A stretch of DNA of 18,717 nt from an uncultured Clostridia bacterium (GTDB taxonomy: Bacteria > Bacillota > Clostridia > Christensenellales > Aristaeellaceae). The translations under genes were made by a program, and so were the position numbers. Positions 1-6,877 of this stretch are shown piece by piece. Position 1 is the first letter of the stretch; the number at the start of each line of letters is the position of its first letter. Where the stretch lies: NCBI GenBank assembly GCA_934647145.1, contig CAKUFB010000022.1, forward strand, positions 1-18,717, in the 5' to 3' direction. The notes beneath the pieces were generated by a model. That model worked only from the letters and a program-made list of their open reading frames with translations, ran no database searches and was not told where the DNA came from.

Positions 1-19
1 ACCTTTTTTTGACAAGCTA

Positions 20-45
20 AGCCCTCCCGGTTTTCAGGGAGGACT
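20..45 (-). terminator. Stem-loop downstream of the GH31 gene, possible terminator
   Basis: AGCCCTCCC (20-28) pairs with GGGAGGACT (37-45), giving a 9-bp stem (one G-U pair) around an 8-nt loop. It lies about 30 bp past the GH31 stop. Read on the minus strand it has no following T-run, so a classical intrinsic terminator is not established; it could be a 3'-end processing or stabilising hairpin. The T-run at 4-10 could be the U-tract of a plus-strand terminator whose stem lies outside the window. Confidence 0.4.
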
Positions 46-73
46 TCGATTCGGGCGTTGAACGATTGCCTTT

Positions 74-1582
74 TTACCTCGTGAAGAAGGGCAGGCGGTC
101 GATGGGGGTGTCGATCTCGATTTCGCGGCCGCCCTGGTAGACCTGACCGTCGTCGGCAGTCCAGCGGCCCTCGGGCAGCGCGACCTTCATGGTCTTCGCG
201 CCCTTTTCCATGACCGGCGCGACCATGAGCTTCTCGCCCAGCATGAACTGCTGCGTCACGTGCGCCAGGCCCTGATGCGGGAAGGCGTACTCGAGCGGCT
301 GCACGACCGGCTCGCGCGTGGTCAGTGAGGCCTCGACGGTCTTGACGATGTAGTCGGCGAAGCGGGTGTGCAGGTCGACCGCCTTCATGCAGCAGGCGTA
401 GTTATCCCTGTTCAGGATGCGCCAGGGCGCGGCGGAGAACTGCATCATGGGCAGCAGCGCGCTGGCCTGGGTGCTGCGCACGATCAGCTCCTGGTCGAGC
501 CTGTCGGCGTTCTCGGTCATGTTGGCGTACTCGCCGCCGCCGATCATATCGGGACAGATCATCTGATAGCCCATGATGGACTGCGCGATTGAGTTGGGGA
601 TCAGCGTGGCCAGGCCGTTTTTGGTCCAGGAGTGGGTCTTGTCGCACAGGCGCTCGGCCGCGGCGTACTGCGGCTGGTTGCAGGTCTCGCGCAGCTCACT
701 GAAGGGATACTGCGCGGCGAAGAGGGTGAACTGCTGGGTCTGCCGCCAGCTGGACGCGCCCGGGACGTGGTATTTGCAGTCGTCGGGGTAGTAGTGAGGG
801 CCGCCCGCGTCGAACTTGAAGCCGTCCACGCCGTAGGTGTTCTGCAGGTAGTCCATCTGCGCCTTGAACCAGTCTCGGTCGGCCGGGCGGGTCAGGTCGA
901 GCACGGCGCTGTAGCCGTTCCACCAGCGGGCGATGTGTACCTGGCCGTCAGACCTGCGCACGAACAGGCCGTCCCGCTCCATCTCGCGGAAGGTCAGGCA
1001 GTCGGGCGAGACGAACGGGCACACCCACAGCATGACCTTGAAGCCCAGCTCGTGCAGGCGATTCATCATGGCCCTGGGGTCGGGGAAGCGCCCCTCGTGG
1101 AAGCGCCACACGCCGTAGTCCTCCTGCCAGTTGTCGTCGATCATCAGCACGCCGCGCGGGAAGCCCTCGGCGGCAATGCGCTCGGCGTAGGCCAGGACGT
1201 CCGCCTGGTTCTGGTTGTAGACCAGCTCAATCCAGGTATTGAACTGCGGCGCGCGGAACAGCTCCTCCTCGACATGCCCGGCCTGCTGGGGATAGAAGGT
1301 ATTCATCGCGCAGAGGTAGGCCTCCCTGAGCGTCGTGCCGGCCTGGCGCTCGATCACCTCGCCGTCGGGCTCGATAAACACCTTGTCCTCGCCCACGGTG
1401 AAGACGAACGGCCGGTCGCTGTAAATCACGCGGCCATGGCTGCTGAGCAGCAGGAAGTTCTCCTGGTTGCCCAGGGGGTCGTGCAGGTCGGCGGTGAAGC
1501 CGGGGGCGTAGGGCATCCTTGTGCCCTCGTGGACGCGGCCGCCCCAGAGCAGCTCGCCCTTTTTCAGGTCAATCGTAATCAT
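74..1582 (-). CDS. GH31-family alpha-glycosidase, MYORG/YihQ-like branch, cytoplasmic
   Basis: A 502-residue retaining alpha-glycosidase of the GH31 TIM-barrel family. The sequence shows a short N-terminal beta region (to about 110), then the barrel with the strand motifs GVLMIDDNW (144-152) and GFKVMLWVCPF (180-190). The expected nucleophile is Asp258 in DGFKFDAGG, and the expected acid/base is Asp345 in CPDMIGGG. The KFDAGG/PDMIGGG pairing resembles the GH31 branch with MYORG and sulfoquinovosidase-like enzymes more than classical alpha-glucosidases (WxDMNE). Substrate (galactoside, glucoside or other) cannot be read from sequence. There is no signal peptide, so it is likely cytoplasmic. 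The start codon overlaps the stop of the upstream secreted-protein gene as ATGA, so translation is probably coupled. It is the last gene of an araC-secreted protein-GH31 operon read from the 3079-3107 promoter. The family is secure; the specificity is not. Confidence 0.88.
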   Translation of the reverse strand: MITIDLKKGELLWGGRVHEGTRMPYAPGFTADLHDPLGNQENFLLLSSHGRVIYSDRPFVFTVGEDKVFIEPDGEVIERQAGTTLREAYLCAMNTFYPQQAGHVEEELFRAPQFNTWIELVYNQNQADVLAYAERIAAEGFPRGVLMIDDNWQEDYGVWRFHEGRFPDPRAMMNRLHELGFKVMLWVCPFVSPDCLTFREMERDGLFVRRSDGQVHIARWWNGYSAVLDLTRPADRDWFKAQMDYLQNTYGVDGFKFDAGGPHYYPDDCKYHVPGASSWRQTQQFTLFAAQYPFSELRETCNQPQYAAAERLCDKTHSWTKNGLATLIPNSIAQSIMGYQMICPDMIGGGEYANMTENADRLDQELIVRSTQASALLPMMQFSAAPWRILNRDNYACCMKAVDLHTRFADYIVKTVEASLTTREPVVQPLEYAFPHQGLAHVTQQFMLGEKLMVAPVMEKGAKTMKVALPEGRWTADDGQVYQGGREIEIDTPIDRLPFFTR

Positions 1583-2100
1583 TCGTTTGCTCCTTTATCG
1601 TTCGTTTGGGTGGTTTTCCAGGCCAGAAAGCGGGTCAGCTCGCCGCGCACGACCAGCCACTTTTCCCGGTCGTAGCCCTCGTGCTTCTGCGGGTTTCCCG
1701 CGTCCTCCAGCAGCGCCTTCGCGCCCTCGAAGTCGGCGGCGATGTCGTCGGCCTGAGCCAGCGCGGCCTCGAGGCTCTCGTCCAGCAGAGCCAGCTCGTC
1801 CTCGGAAAGATTCAGATACCAGGACAGAATCTCCTCCGGCAGGCGGCCCGCCTCGTCTTCAGGCAGCTCCTGCGCCCAGTCCAGCAGGGAGCACGCGGCG
1901 ATCGCGCCCTTGAGCGATGCGCCCGCCGTGCCCGGCTGCGCGCCCAGCGCGCCGTCCAGCGCCTGATAGGCGGCGCAATACCCGGCGTAAAGCGCGTCGT
2001 AGGCTGCGGGCGCCTGCGTGGCCTGAGGAACGGTTTTAGCGAGGGCGCAGGGCAGGCTGAGCGCCAGCGCCAGCAGTGTGCAGATCAGCTTCTTTTTCAT
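1579..2100 (-). CDS. Small secreted helical protein of unknown function
   Basis: A 173-residue protein that I do not recognise. The N-terminus is a clear Sec signal peptide: MKKK, a hydrophobic core (LICTLLALALSL), and a probable signal-peptidase I site after CALA (about residue 21). The Cys in the signal region is preceded by Pro, so this is not a lipobox. The mature part is Ala/Leu/Glu-rich and predicted helical, with no catalytic motif visible. The stop overlaps the GH31 start by 4 bp, and the start lies 19 bp after the AraC stop with an AAGGAG ribosome site at about 2112-2118. It is therefore locked in one operon with a regulator and an intracellular glycosidase. A role as an exported accessory or sensing protein for that glycan system is only inference from context. 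Confidence 0.75.
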   Translation of the reverse strand: MKKKLICTLLALALSLPCALAKTVPQATQAPAAYDALYAGYCAAYQALDGALGAQPGTAGASLKGAIAACSLLDWAQELPEDEAGRLPEEILSWYLNLSEDELALLDESLEAALAQADDIAADFEGAKALLEDAGNPQKHEGYDREKWLVVRGELTRFLAWKTTQTNDKGANE

Positions 2101-2119
2101 GGTCAGTCAGCTCCTTCCA

Positions 2120-3022
2120 TCATTTCAGGCATTTCGACGCGTCGTCCGGCTCGTTGGTTCCGGAAAGGCGCGCCCGGCGGAACTCGGAGGGCGTATGGCC
2201 GGTCGCTTCGCGGAAGCGCCTGGTGAAGCGGCTGGCGCTGGAGAAGCCGGTCTGCAGCGCCACGCCGGTGATGGGCAGCGAGGTGTTCAGCAGCAGCTCG
2301 AGCGCCTTCTGCAGACGGCAGGCGAGCAGGTACTGGTGAATCGTGCGCCCGGTGTGCAGCCGCATCAGCCGCCCGGCGTGTACCGGGTGATAGCTGACCA
2401 CCGCGGCTACCTCCTCGTTGGTCAGCGGGGAGGCGTAGCGCGCCTGTATGAAGGCGATCATGCGCTCGACCGCGTCCGGCTGCGTCTCGTCCTCCCACAG
2501 GGTCTGGCGCGTGAGCAGGATCAGCGCCCGGAGCATCAGCGCGGACAGCTGCCGCTCGAAAAAGCGCCTGCGCCCGACGTATTCCCGCTGCATCTCGGCC
2601 AGGATCGGCTCGAGCGCCTCCGCGCCGGTCACGCGCAGCGGCCGGCAGAGCGCCTCGCAGTCCGAAACCGTGCGCTCGCGCTCCGCCTCGGCCAGCGGGA
2701 AAGCGCCGGGCAGCAGGGGAAAGGGGCTGTCGCAGGAACGGCCGCGATCCCGCGTGAGGTCGAAATTGACCGAGAACAGGCGCGGCATGCGCTTGCCCGT
2801 CACCTCGAAGCGATAGGCGGTTCCCGCGGGCAGCAGCGCCGCCGTGCCCCCGGTCAGGGAAAAGCGCTCCCCGCTCAGGCGCAGCGCGCAGTCGCCCTCG
2901 TACAGGTAAAACAGCCGGTTGTCCCGCGCGCAGACCTCGCCCAGGTTGATCGGCGTCAGGCTGCCCTCCCGGGCGTAGCGCACGCAGGGGTCGATCTGTG
3001 AAAAGCATATGTCGCTGGGCAT
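2120..3022 (-). CDS. AraC-family transcriptional regulator with cupin sensor domain
   Basis: About 300 residues. The N-terminal cupin (around INLGEV through RLFSVNFDL) would bind a sugar ligand. The C-terminal ~100 residues are the AraC double helix-turn-helix, with LTNEEVAAVVSYHPVHAGRL as HTH1 and SLPITGVALQTGFSSASRF as HTH2, ending in the family signature (A)TGHTPSEFR. I chose the ATG at 3022 because GAGGAAG (3029-3035) sits 6 bp upstream. The longer in-frame start at 3067 would lie only about 5 nt from the start site predicted from the promoter at 3079-3107, and has no ribosome site. It is first in the operon with the secreted protein and GH31, and divergent from the DUF5696-like gene. It probably controls both directions from the shared promoter. 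Ligand unknown. Confidence 0.87.
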   Translation of the reverse strand: MPSDICFSQIDPCVRYAREGSLTPINLGEVCARDNRLFYLYEGDCALRLSGERFSLTGGTAALLPAGTAYRFEVTGKRMPRLFSVNFDLTRDRGRSCDSPFPLLPGAFPLAEAERERTVSDCEALCRPLRVTGAEALEPILAEMQREYVGRRRFFERQLSALMLRALILLTRQTLWEDETQPDAVERMIAFIQARYASPLTNEEVAAVVSYHPVHAGRLMRLHTGRTIHQYLLACRLQKALELLLNTSLPITGVALQTGFSSASRFTRRFREATGHTPSEFRRARLSGTNEPDDASKCLK

Positions 3023-3075
3023 GGCGCACTTCCTCAACAAGTTGTTTTTTGACCAGTCGATGTTCATTGCACGCT

Positions 3076-3104
3076 TTGATTATACTCCATCGGGGTGCTA
3101 TAAT
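3076..3104 (+). promoter_or_regulatory. Sigma-A-type promoter for the DUF5696-like gene
   Basis: TTGATT (3076-3081), a 17-bp spacer and a perfect TATAAT (3099-3104). Transcription would start near 3111, giving a leader of about 37 nt to the ATG at 3148. The -35 overlaps the -10 of the opposing promoter, so the two should compete for RNA polymerase. Confidence 0.85.
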
Positions 3105-3107
3105 CAA
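3079..3107 (-). promoter_or_regulatory. Sigma-A-type promoter for the araC operon
   Basis: On the minus strand, TTGATT (complement of 3102-3107), a 17-bp spacer and TATAAT (complement of 3079-3084). The start site is predicted near 3072, about 50 nt before the chosen araC ATG. It overlaps base for base with the plus-strand promoter, as the two arms of a 9-bp inverted repeat. Confidence 0.8.
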
Positions 3108-3147
3108 TAGACAAAAGTCATTTAAACGCATTGAAGGAGTGAAAATC

Positions 3148-4872
3148 ATGCTCGCATACGCAAGACGAACCGACGGCGCGATCGTGTCCTTCGCGCTGAA
3201 TATGAAAGAGACCGACTACGGCTTCAAGGCGACGCTGCCCGCCTGCCTGCTGGGCGGGGGAATCGAGACGGTGGACTTTCTGCCCGACTACGCGGCCGCG
3301 CGCGCGGGGGAGGAGGGCTATATGGCCCTGCCGCACGGCCAGCGCAATCAGGCCGACATGCTGACTTTCTTCCGGGAAAGGGAGGATATCGAGTACGAAT
3401 CGGCCTACACCGTGATGCCCATGTTCGGCTTTAAGACGAGGGAAAAGTGCTTCGTCGCCATCTTTGACGGCATGAAGTGTCAGCACAGCCAGTACGTGAC
3501 CGTGAAGGGCGGGGAGTACCGCCTGTGCGCCCGGTTTCTTCTCGAGGGGTGCGCGCCCGAGGAGGATCTGTCGGTCGAGTACCACCTGCTTCCCCTAGAG
3601 GCCGACTACAGCGACATGTGCCGCGTGTACCGTGCGCATCAGCTGGCGCGCCACGCCTGCGTCCGCCTCGATCAGCGCCTGAACGCCGCGCGCGCCTACG
3701 CCGCCCAGGCGCCCGAAATCCGCATCCGCCTGGCCTGGAAGCCCGCGCCCTCGCCGGTGCCCGAGCAGACCATCGAGAACGAGCCGCCCATGCATGTCGC
3801 CGTCACCTTTGAGCGGGTGGGCGAGATACTGGACGCGCTGAAGAAAGAGGGGGTGGAGAAGGCCGAGATCTGCCTGGTGGGCTGGAATCTGCGCGGCCAC
3901 GACGGGAGATACCCGCAGATGTTCCCGGTCGAGAGCGCGCTGGGCGGGGAGGAGGGCCTGAAGCGGCTGATCGAGAAGGCGCAGGACATGGGCTATCAGA
4001 TCGTCTGCCACACCAACTCGACCGACTGCTACTCGATCGCCGAGGACTGGGACGCGGAAGAGCTGCCCATCGTCACGCGGGACGGGCAGCTCGCCTCGCA
4101 CGCCTTCTGGAGCGGCGGCAAGATGTACGATCTGTGCCCGCACGCCGCCTGGCGCTTCGCCGAGCGCGACCTGCCCCGGGTGGCGCAGCTGGGCTTTAAG
4201 GGGCTTCACTACATCGACGTGATCAGCGTGGTGCCCCCGCGCAGCTGCTTTAGCCCAAACCACCCGGCCACGAAGCGCGAGTACGTGACCATCATGCGCC
4301 GCATCATGAGCCTGTCTGCCGGTCTGTTCGGCGGCTTCATGAGCGAGGGCTGCTACGACTTCTGCGCGGGCGAGCTGGACTACGGCCTGTACGCCGCCTT
4401 CAACATGCTCACCCACACGCATCCCCTGTGCGACCGGCTGGTTCCGCTGTGGCAGCTGGTCTATCACGGGATCATCCTGAGCAACCCGACCACCGAGACG
4501 ATCAACTATCCCATCAAGGGGGACGCGGCCCGGCTCAAGGTGTTCGAGTACGGCGGCCGGCCCACCTTCTACCTGTACTCCAAATTCGTGAACAACAAGA
4601 AGGGGGTCAACTGGATGGGCGCGGCCGATCTGACCTGCGACGATGAGGCCGACCTCGCGCGCACGGCGAAGATCATCGCCCAGGCGGATCGCGAGCACCG
4701 GCCGCTCAACCACCTGCAGACGCAGTTCATCGACAGGCACGAGTACCTGACTGACCAGGTCACGGTCACGACCTACGAGGGCGGCGAGCGCATGGTCTGC
4801 AACGCCTCGGACGCGCCCTTTGACTTCGAGGGCCACGCCGTCCCGCCGAGGAGCTGGCTGCTGGTGAAATAA
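3148..4872 (+). CDS. DUF5696-like putative glycoside hydrolase, cytoplasmic
   Basis: A 574-residue protein. It has an N-terminal beta-rich region (1-190), then a probable TIM barrel (190-450) and a C-terminal beta domain ending PPRSWLLVK. The layout and the strand motifs resemble DUF5696 proteins, which are distantly related to the GH101/GH129 alpha-N-acetylgalactosaminidase group (family assignment from memory). Candidate catalytic residues are Asp357 in GLHYIDV (nucleophile position) and Glu400 in GGFMSEGCYDF (acid/base position); both assignments are inference. There is no signal peptide, so a cytoplasmic location is likely. The ATG at 3148 is preceded by GAAGGAG and follows the promoter at 3076-3104. 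The reading frame continues upstream to 2998, but that part is promoter and opposite-strand coding. It is probably controlled by the divergent AraC. Substrate is unknown; an alpha-linked glycan is plausible. Confidence 0.72.
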   Translation: MLAYARRTDGAIVSFALNMKETDYGFKATLPACLLGGGIETVDFLPDYAAARAGEEGYMALPHGQRNQADMLTFFREREDIEYESAYTVMPMFGFKTREKCFVAIFDGMKCQHSQYVTVKGGEYRLCARFLLEGCAPEEDLSVEYHLLPLEADYSDMCRVYRAHQLARHACVRLDQRLNAARAYAAQAPEIRIRLAWKPAPSPVPEQTIENEPPMHVAVTFERVGEILDALKKEGVEKAEICLVGWNLRGHDGRYPQMFPVESALGGEEGLKRLIEKAQDMGYQIVCHTNSTDCYSIAEDWDAEELPIVTRDGQLASHAFWSGGKMYDLCPHAAWRFAERDLPRVAQLGFKGLHYIDVISVVPPRSCFSPNHPATKREYVTIMRRIMSLSAGLFGGFMSEGCYDFCAGELDYGLYAAFNMLTHTHPLCDRLVPLWQLVYHGIILSNPTTETINYPIKGDAARLKVFEYGGRPTFYLYSKFVNNKKGVNWMGAADLTCDDEADLARTAKIIAQADREHRPLNHLQTQFIDRHEYLTDQVTVTTYEGGERMVCNASDAPFDFEGHAVPPRSWLLVK

Positions 4873-4887
4873 TCGCATAGAAATACA

Positions 4888-4926
4888 CCGGTCAGATCAA
4901 AGCGTCTGACCGGCGCTTAGCTTTTT
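4888..4926. terminator. Shared terminator between convergent genes
   Basis: CCGGTCAGA (4888-4896) and TCTGACCGG (4905-4913) form a perfect 9-bp stem with an 8-nt loop. On the plus strand five Ts follow at 4922-4926 after a short gap. It lies between the stops of the DUF5696-like gene (4872) and the GH5 gene (4935), so it can serve both strands, better for plus. Confidence 0.7.
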
Positions 4927-4934
4927 GGTACGCG

Positions 4935-6029
4935 CTAGGCCTCCTGACCCTGAATGACGCGCAGCAGGCGCTCGCTGAGGAGACTTCGGGAGTCGTCGTC
5001 CACCAGGCTGAAGCGGTTTCCGTCGTTGGGCGTGCTCAGGTAGTTCCAGACGCAGTAGGGGATGCCGTATTCCTTCAGGATCGAAATCACGTCCCGCATC
5101 CAGTTTTCGCGGGAGCTCAGCGCGCAGTGGCGAATGGTGCCGAACTCGCCGCACCAGAGCGTCTTGTCCGGGTTGCGCCGCGCAAACTCGATCGCGCCGG
5201 ACAGCGTGCCGCGCAGAAAATCCCTGTCGATGCGCGTAATTCCCGGATAGGCGTCCTGAGCTCCCTCGACCAGGCGGTGATAGTCGCGATAGCGCTCCAC
5301 GTCGTCCGTGGGATAGGGCATGGCGCGGTTATAGTAGAGCGGGCCGGGCTGCAGGACGGACTGCTGATGGGTGAACTCAAAGGGCGCGTAGGTGTGGAAG
5401 GTATAGATGACGTTTTCGTCGCCGTACACGCGCAGATCCTTCAGGCAATCCGGACTGTTCCAGCAGATGCTGCCGATGATGACCCGGCGCGTGGGATTGA
5501 GCGTGCGGATGGCGCGCAGCGTGCGATCGGCCAGCGCGTTCCACTGCCCGGGATCGACGCTGCGCACCTCGTTGAGCAGCTCGAAGAACACCTCGGGATG
5601 CGCCGCATAGCGCTTTTCCAGCATGACCCACAGCGCGACGAAGCGTTCCTGAAGCTCGGGAGAGTCGAGCAGCTGGATCGGCTCCTGAATGTCGCAGTAA
5701 TTGCCGATCGCCTTGTGCAGGTTCAGCACGACGCTCATGTGACGCGCCTCGCACCACTCGATAAAGCGGTCTACGCGCTCCAGCACCCGCTCGCGCCAGA
5801 CGCCGGGCGTTTCCTCCAGCACGATCTGGTCGAAGCCCAGCCGGACATGATCCATCCCCATGCGGGCGATGTTGTCAGCGTCCCATTCGGTGATGTAGGT
5901 ATCGAAGTGCTCCAGGTCGCCCACCGTGATCGGCATGCGCCACTCATCGGGCAGCACGTTGAACCGCTTGTAGTTGGTCAGCCAGCCGCCGATTCCCATG
6001 CCGCGCTGAAAGCCCCTGATCTGCTTCAT
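4935..6029 (-). CDS. GH5-family beta-glycosidase (endoglucanase/mannanase type), no signal peptide
   Basis: A 364-residue single-domain GH5 retaining beta-glycanase. Visible landmarks are GMGIGGWL near the start, HVRLGFD (61-67), VVLNLHKAIGNYC (100-112), the acid/base Glu154 in FELLNEV, FHTYAPFEFTHQ (211-222) with the conserved His/Tyr, the nucleophile Glu295 in LWCGEFG, and Trp328 in VWNY. Length is typical for a bare catalytic domain. With no signal peptide or binding module it should act inside the cell on short imported beta-oligosaccharides. The start at 6029 has AAGGAGC upstream, and the promoter at 6062-6090 lies just before it. The frame stays open to 6401, but that part crosses the promoter and is not coding. 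It is transcribed alone, convergent with the DUF5696-like gene. Exact substrate (glucan, mannan or glycoside) is undetermined. Confidence 0.88.
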   Translation of the reverse strand: MKQIRGFQRGMGIGGWLTNYKRFNVLPDEWRMPITVGDLEHFDTYITEWDADNIARMGMDHVRLGFDQIVLEETPGVWRERVLERVDRFIEWCEARHMSVVLNLHKAIGNYCDIQEPIQLLDSPELQERFVALWVMLEKRYAAHPEVFFELLNEVRSVDPGQWNALADRTLRAIRTLNPTRRVIIGSICWNSPDCLKDLRVYGDENVIYTFHTYAPFEFTHQQSVLQPGPLYYNRAMPYPTDDVERYRDYHRLVEGAQDAYPGITRIDRDFLRGTLSGAIEFARRNPDKTLWCGEFGTIRHCALSSRENWMRDVISILKEYGIPYCVWNYLSTPNDGNRFSLVDDDSRSLLSERLLRVIQGQEA

Positions 6030-6061
6030 CGTCTTTTGCTCCTTCGGTGTTTTTTCTATAT

Positions 6062-6090
6062 AGTATAACAGCCCGGAAGGAAAAACGCAA
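6062..6090 (-). promoter_or_regulatory. Promoter of the GH5 gene
   Basis: On the minus strand, TTGCGT (complement of 6085-6090), 17 bp, then TATACT (complement of 6062-6067). The start site is expected near 6055, giving a leader of about 26 nt that contains the AAGGAGC ribosome site. Confidence 0.7.
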
Positions 6091-6114
6091 GGAAAAACTG
6101 AGCGCGCCGCCTCA

Positions 6115-6120
6115 TATAAT
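6115..6120 (+). promoter_or_regulatory. Perfect -10 box upstream of the alpha/beta hydrolase gene
   Basis: TATAAT at 6115-6120, about 30 bp before the ATG at 6150. No good -35 hexamer is seen 16-18 bp upstream (A-rich sequence around 6091-6097), so the promoter may be weak or activator-dependent. Confidence 0.45.
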
Positions 6121-6149
6121 GAAAAGGAAGAGCTGCGGGAGGTGCGGAT

Positions 6150-6758
6150 ATGGCTTGTCAGGCGGGAAGAGCGGGCGTACTGCTGGTGGGGGAGAAGAGG
6201 GAGCTCGAGTGGCTCGGGCGGGCGCTGGAGGAGGAGGGCTATGCGGTGCGGCCGCATGTTCCCGAGTGGACGGGCGGCTGGCAGGGCGCGCTGCAGCGGG
6301 CGCGGGAGGCGTACTGCCGATTGCGGGCGGAGACGCAGGACGCGTTTTTGCTGGGGCAGTCGGCCGGGGCGGCGCTGGGACTGGCGCTGGCGCAGCGACA
6401 CCCGGCGAGCGGCCTGGTCTGCCTGAGCGCGCCGGTCTGGCTGAAGCCCTGCGCGTACTTTGGCGGGCGCGGGCCGCTCGCGTCCGATTCCTGGCGCAAG
6501 AAGCGGGGGCTTGTCCGGCTGATTCGCCTGGTGCGGGAGAACCTGTACTGCGTGGAGTGCCCGGTGCTGGCGGTACAGTCATCGGGCGACCCATACCTGG
6601 CGCGTTCCGCAGCCGAGCGGCTGCTGCGCGACTGTCCCGCGCGGGAAAAGCAGCTGCTCAGGCTGTGCGCCTCCGGTCACCTGGTGACGCAAGGCCCCGA
6701 GCGCGCGCTGCTCCTGTCCGCCGTGCTGGCCTTTTTGCGGGACGGCGCAACCGCGTGA
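6150..6758 (+). CDS. Small alpha/beta hydrolase, esterase-like
   Basis: A 202-residue alpha/beta hydrolase fold protein. Probable triad: Ser71 in the nucleophile elbow GQSAGA, Asp147 in QSSGDPYLARSAAERL, and His177 in CASGHLVTQG. This spacing matches carboxylesterase / monoacylglycerol-lipase-like enzymes, but at 202 residues it is shorter than the usual ~240-250. The usual oxyanion-hole HGxxG after strand one is absent: the equivalent stretch reads LLVGEKRELEWLG. It may therefore be a divergent or non-classical esterase. No signal peptide. The ATG is preceded by GGAGGT (6138-6143). It is divergent from GH5 and upstream of the YesS-like regulator, which has its own promoter. Deacylation of an imported glycan is a possible role by context only. 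Confidence 0.75.
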   Translation: MACQAGRAGVLLVGEKRELEWLGRALEEEGYAVRPHVPEWTGGWQGALQRAREAYCRLRAETQDAFLLGQSAGAALGLALAQRHPASGLVCLSAPVWLKPCAYFGGRGPLASDSWRKKRGLVRLIRLVRENLYCVECPVLAVQSSGDPYLARSAAERLLRDCPAREKQLLRLCASGHLVTQGPERALLLSAVLAFLRDGATA

Positions 6759-6777
6759 GCTGTCCGCGCGTTCACCC

Positions 6778-6806
6778 TTGACATCCGTCCTTTTCGCCGC
6801 TATAAT
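6778..6806 (+). promoter_or_regulatory. Perfect consensus sigma-A promoter of the membrane AraC regulator
   Basis: TTGACA (6778-6783), exactly 17 bp, TATAAT (6801-6806). The start site is expected near 6813, leaving a leader of about 65 nt. It begins 20 bp after the upstream stop. The strength suggests steady, unactivated expression of the sensor. Confidence 0.9.
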
Positions 6807-6825
6807 GTAAAATTACAGGCGGCGC

Positions 6826-6848
6826 GGCGCTCCGAGGGGCGCCGGAGC
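6826..6848 (+). other. Leader sequence with two mutually exclusive hairpins
   Basis: In the 5' leader of the regulator gene, 6826-6843 can fold as a ~7-bp GC-rich stem (GGCGCTC with GGGCGCC, one G-U). The overlapping GCTCCG (6829-6834) can instead pair with CGGAGC (6843-6848). No T-run follows, so it is not a terminator; any regulatory role is speculative. Confidence 0.3.
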
Positions 6849-6877
6849 CGGTCGCACAGACGGAAGAAGGGGACGCA

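Noticed and set aside
632..1675. 347-codon plus-strand open frame
   Set aside because: Shadow of the GH31 gene on the other strand, which has clear catalytic motifs; no motif in the plus frame.
3020..3067. Longer AraC start at 3067
   Set aside because: It would leave a leader of about 5 nt from the predicted start site and no ribosome site; the ATG at 3022 has GAGGAAG 6 nt upstream.
6030..6401. N-terminal extension of the GH5 gene
   Set aside because: It crosses a good promoter and is opposite the alpha/beta hydrolase gene; the translated part is Arg/Gln/Pro-rich without similarity to GH5.
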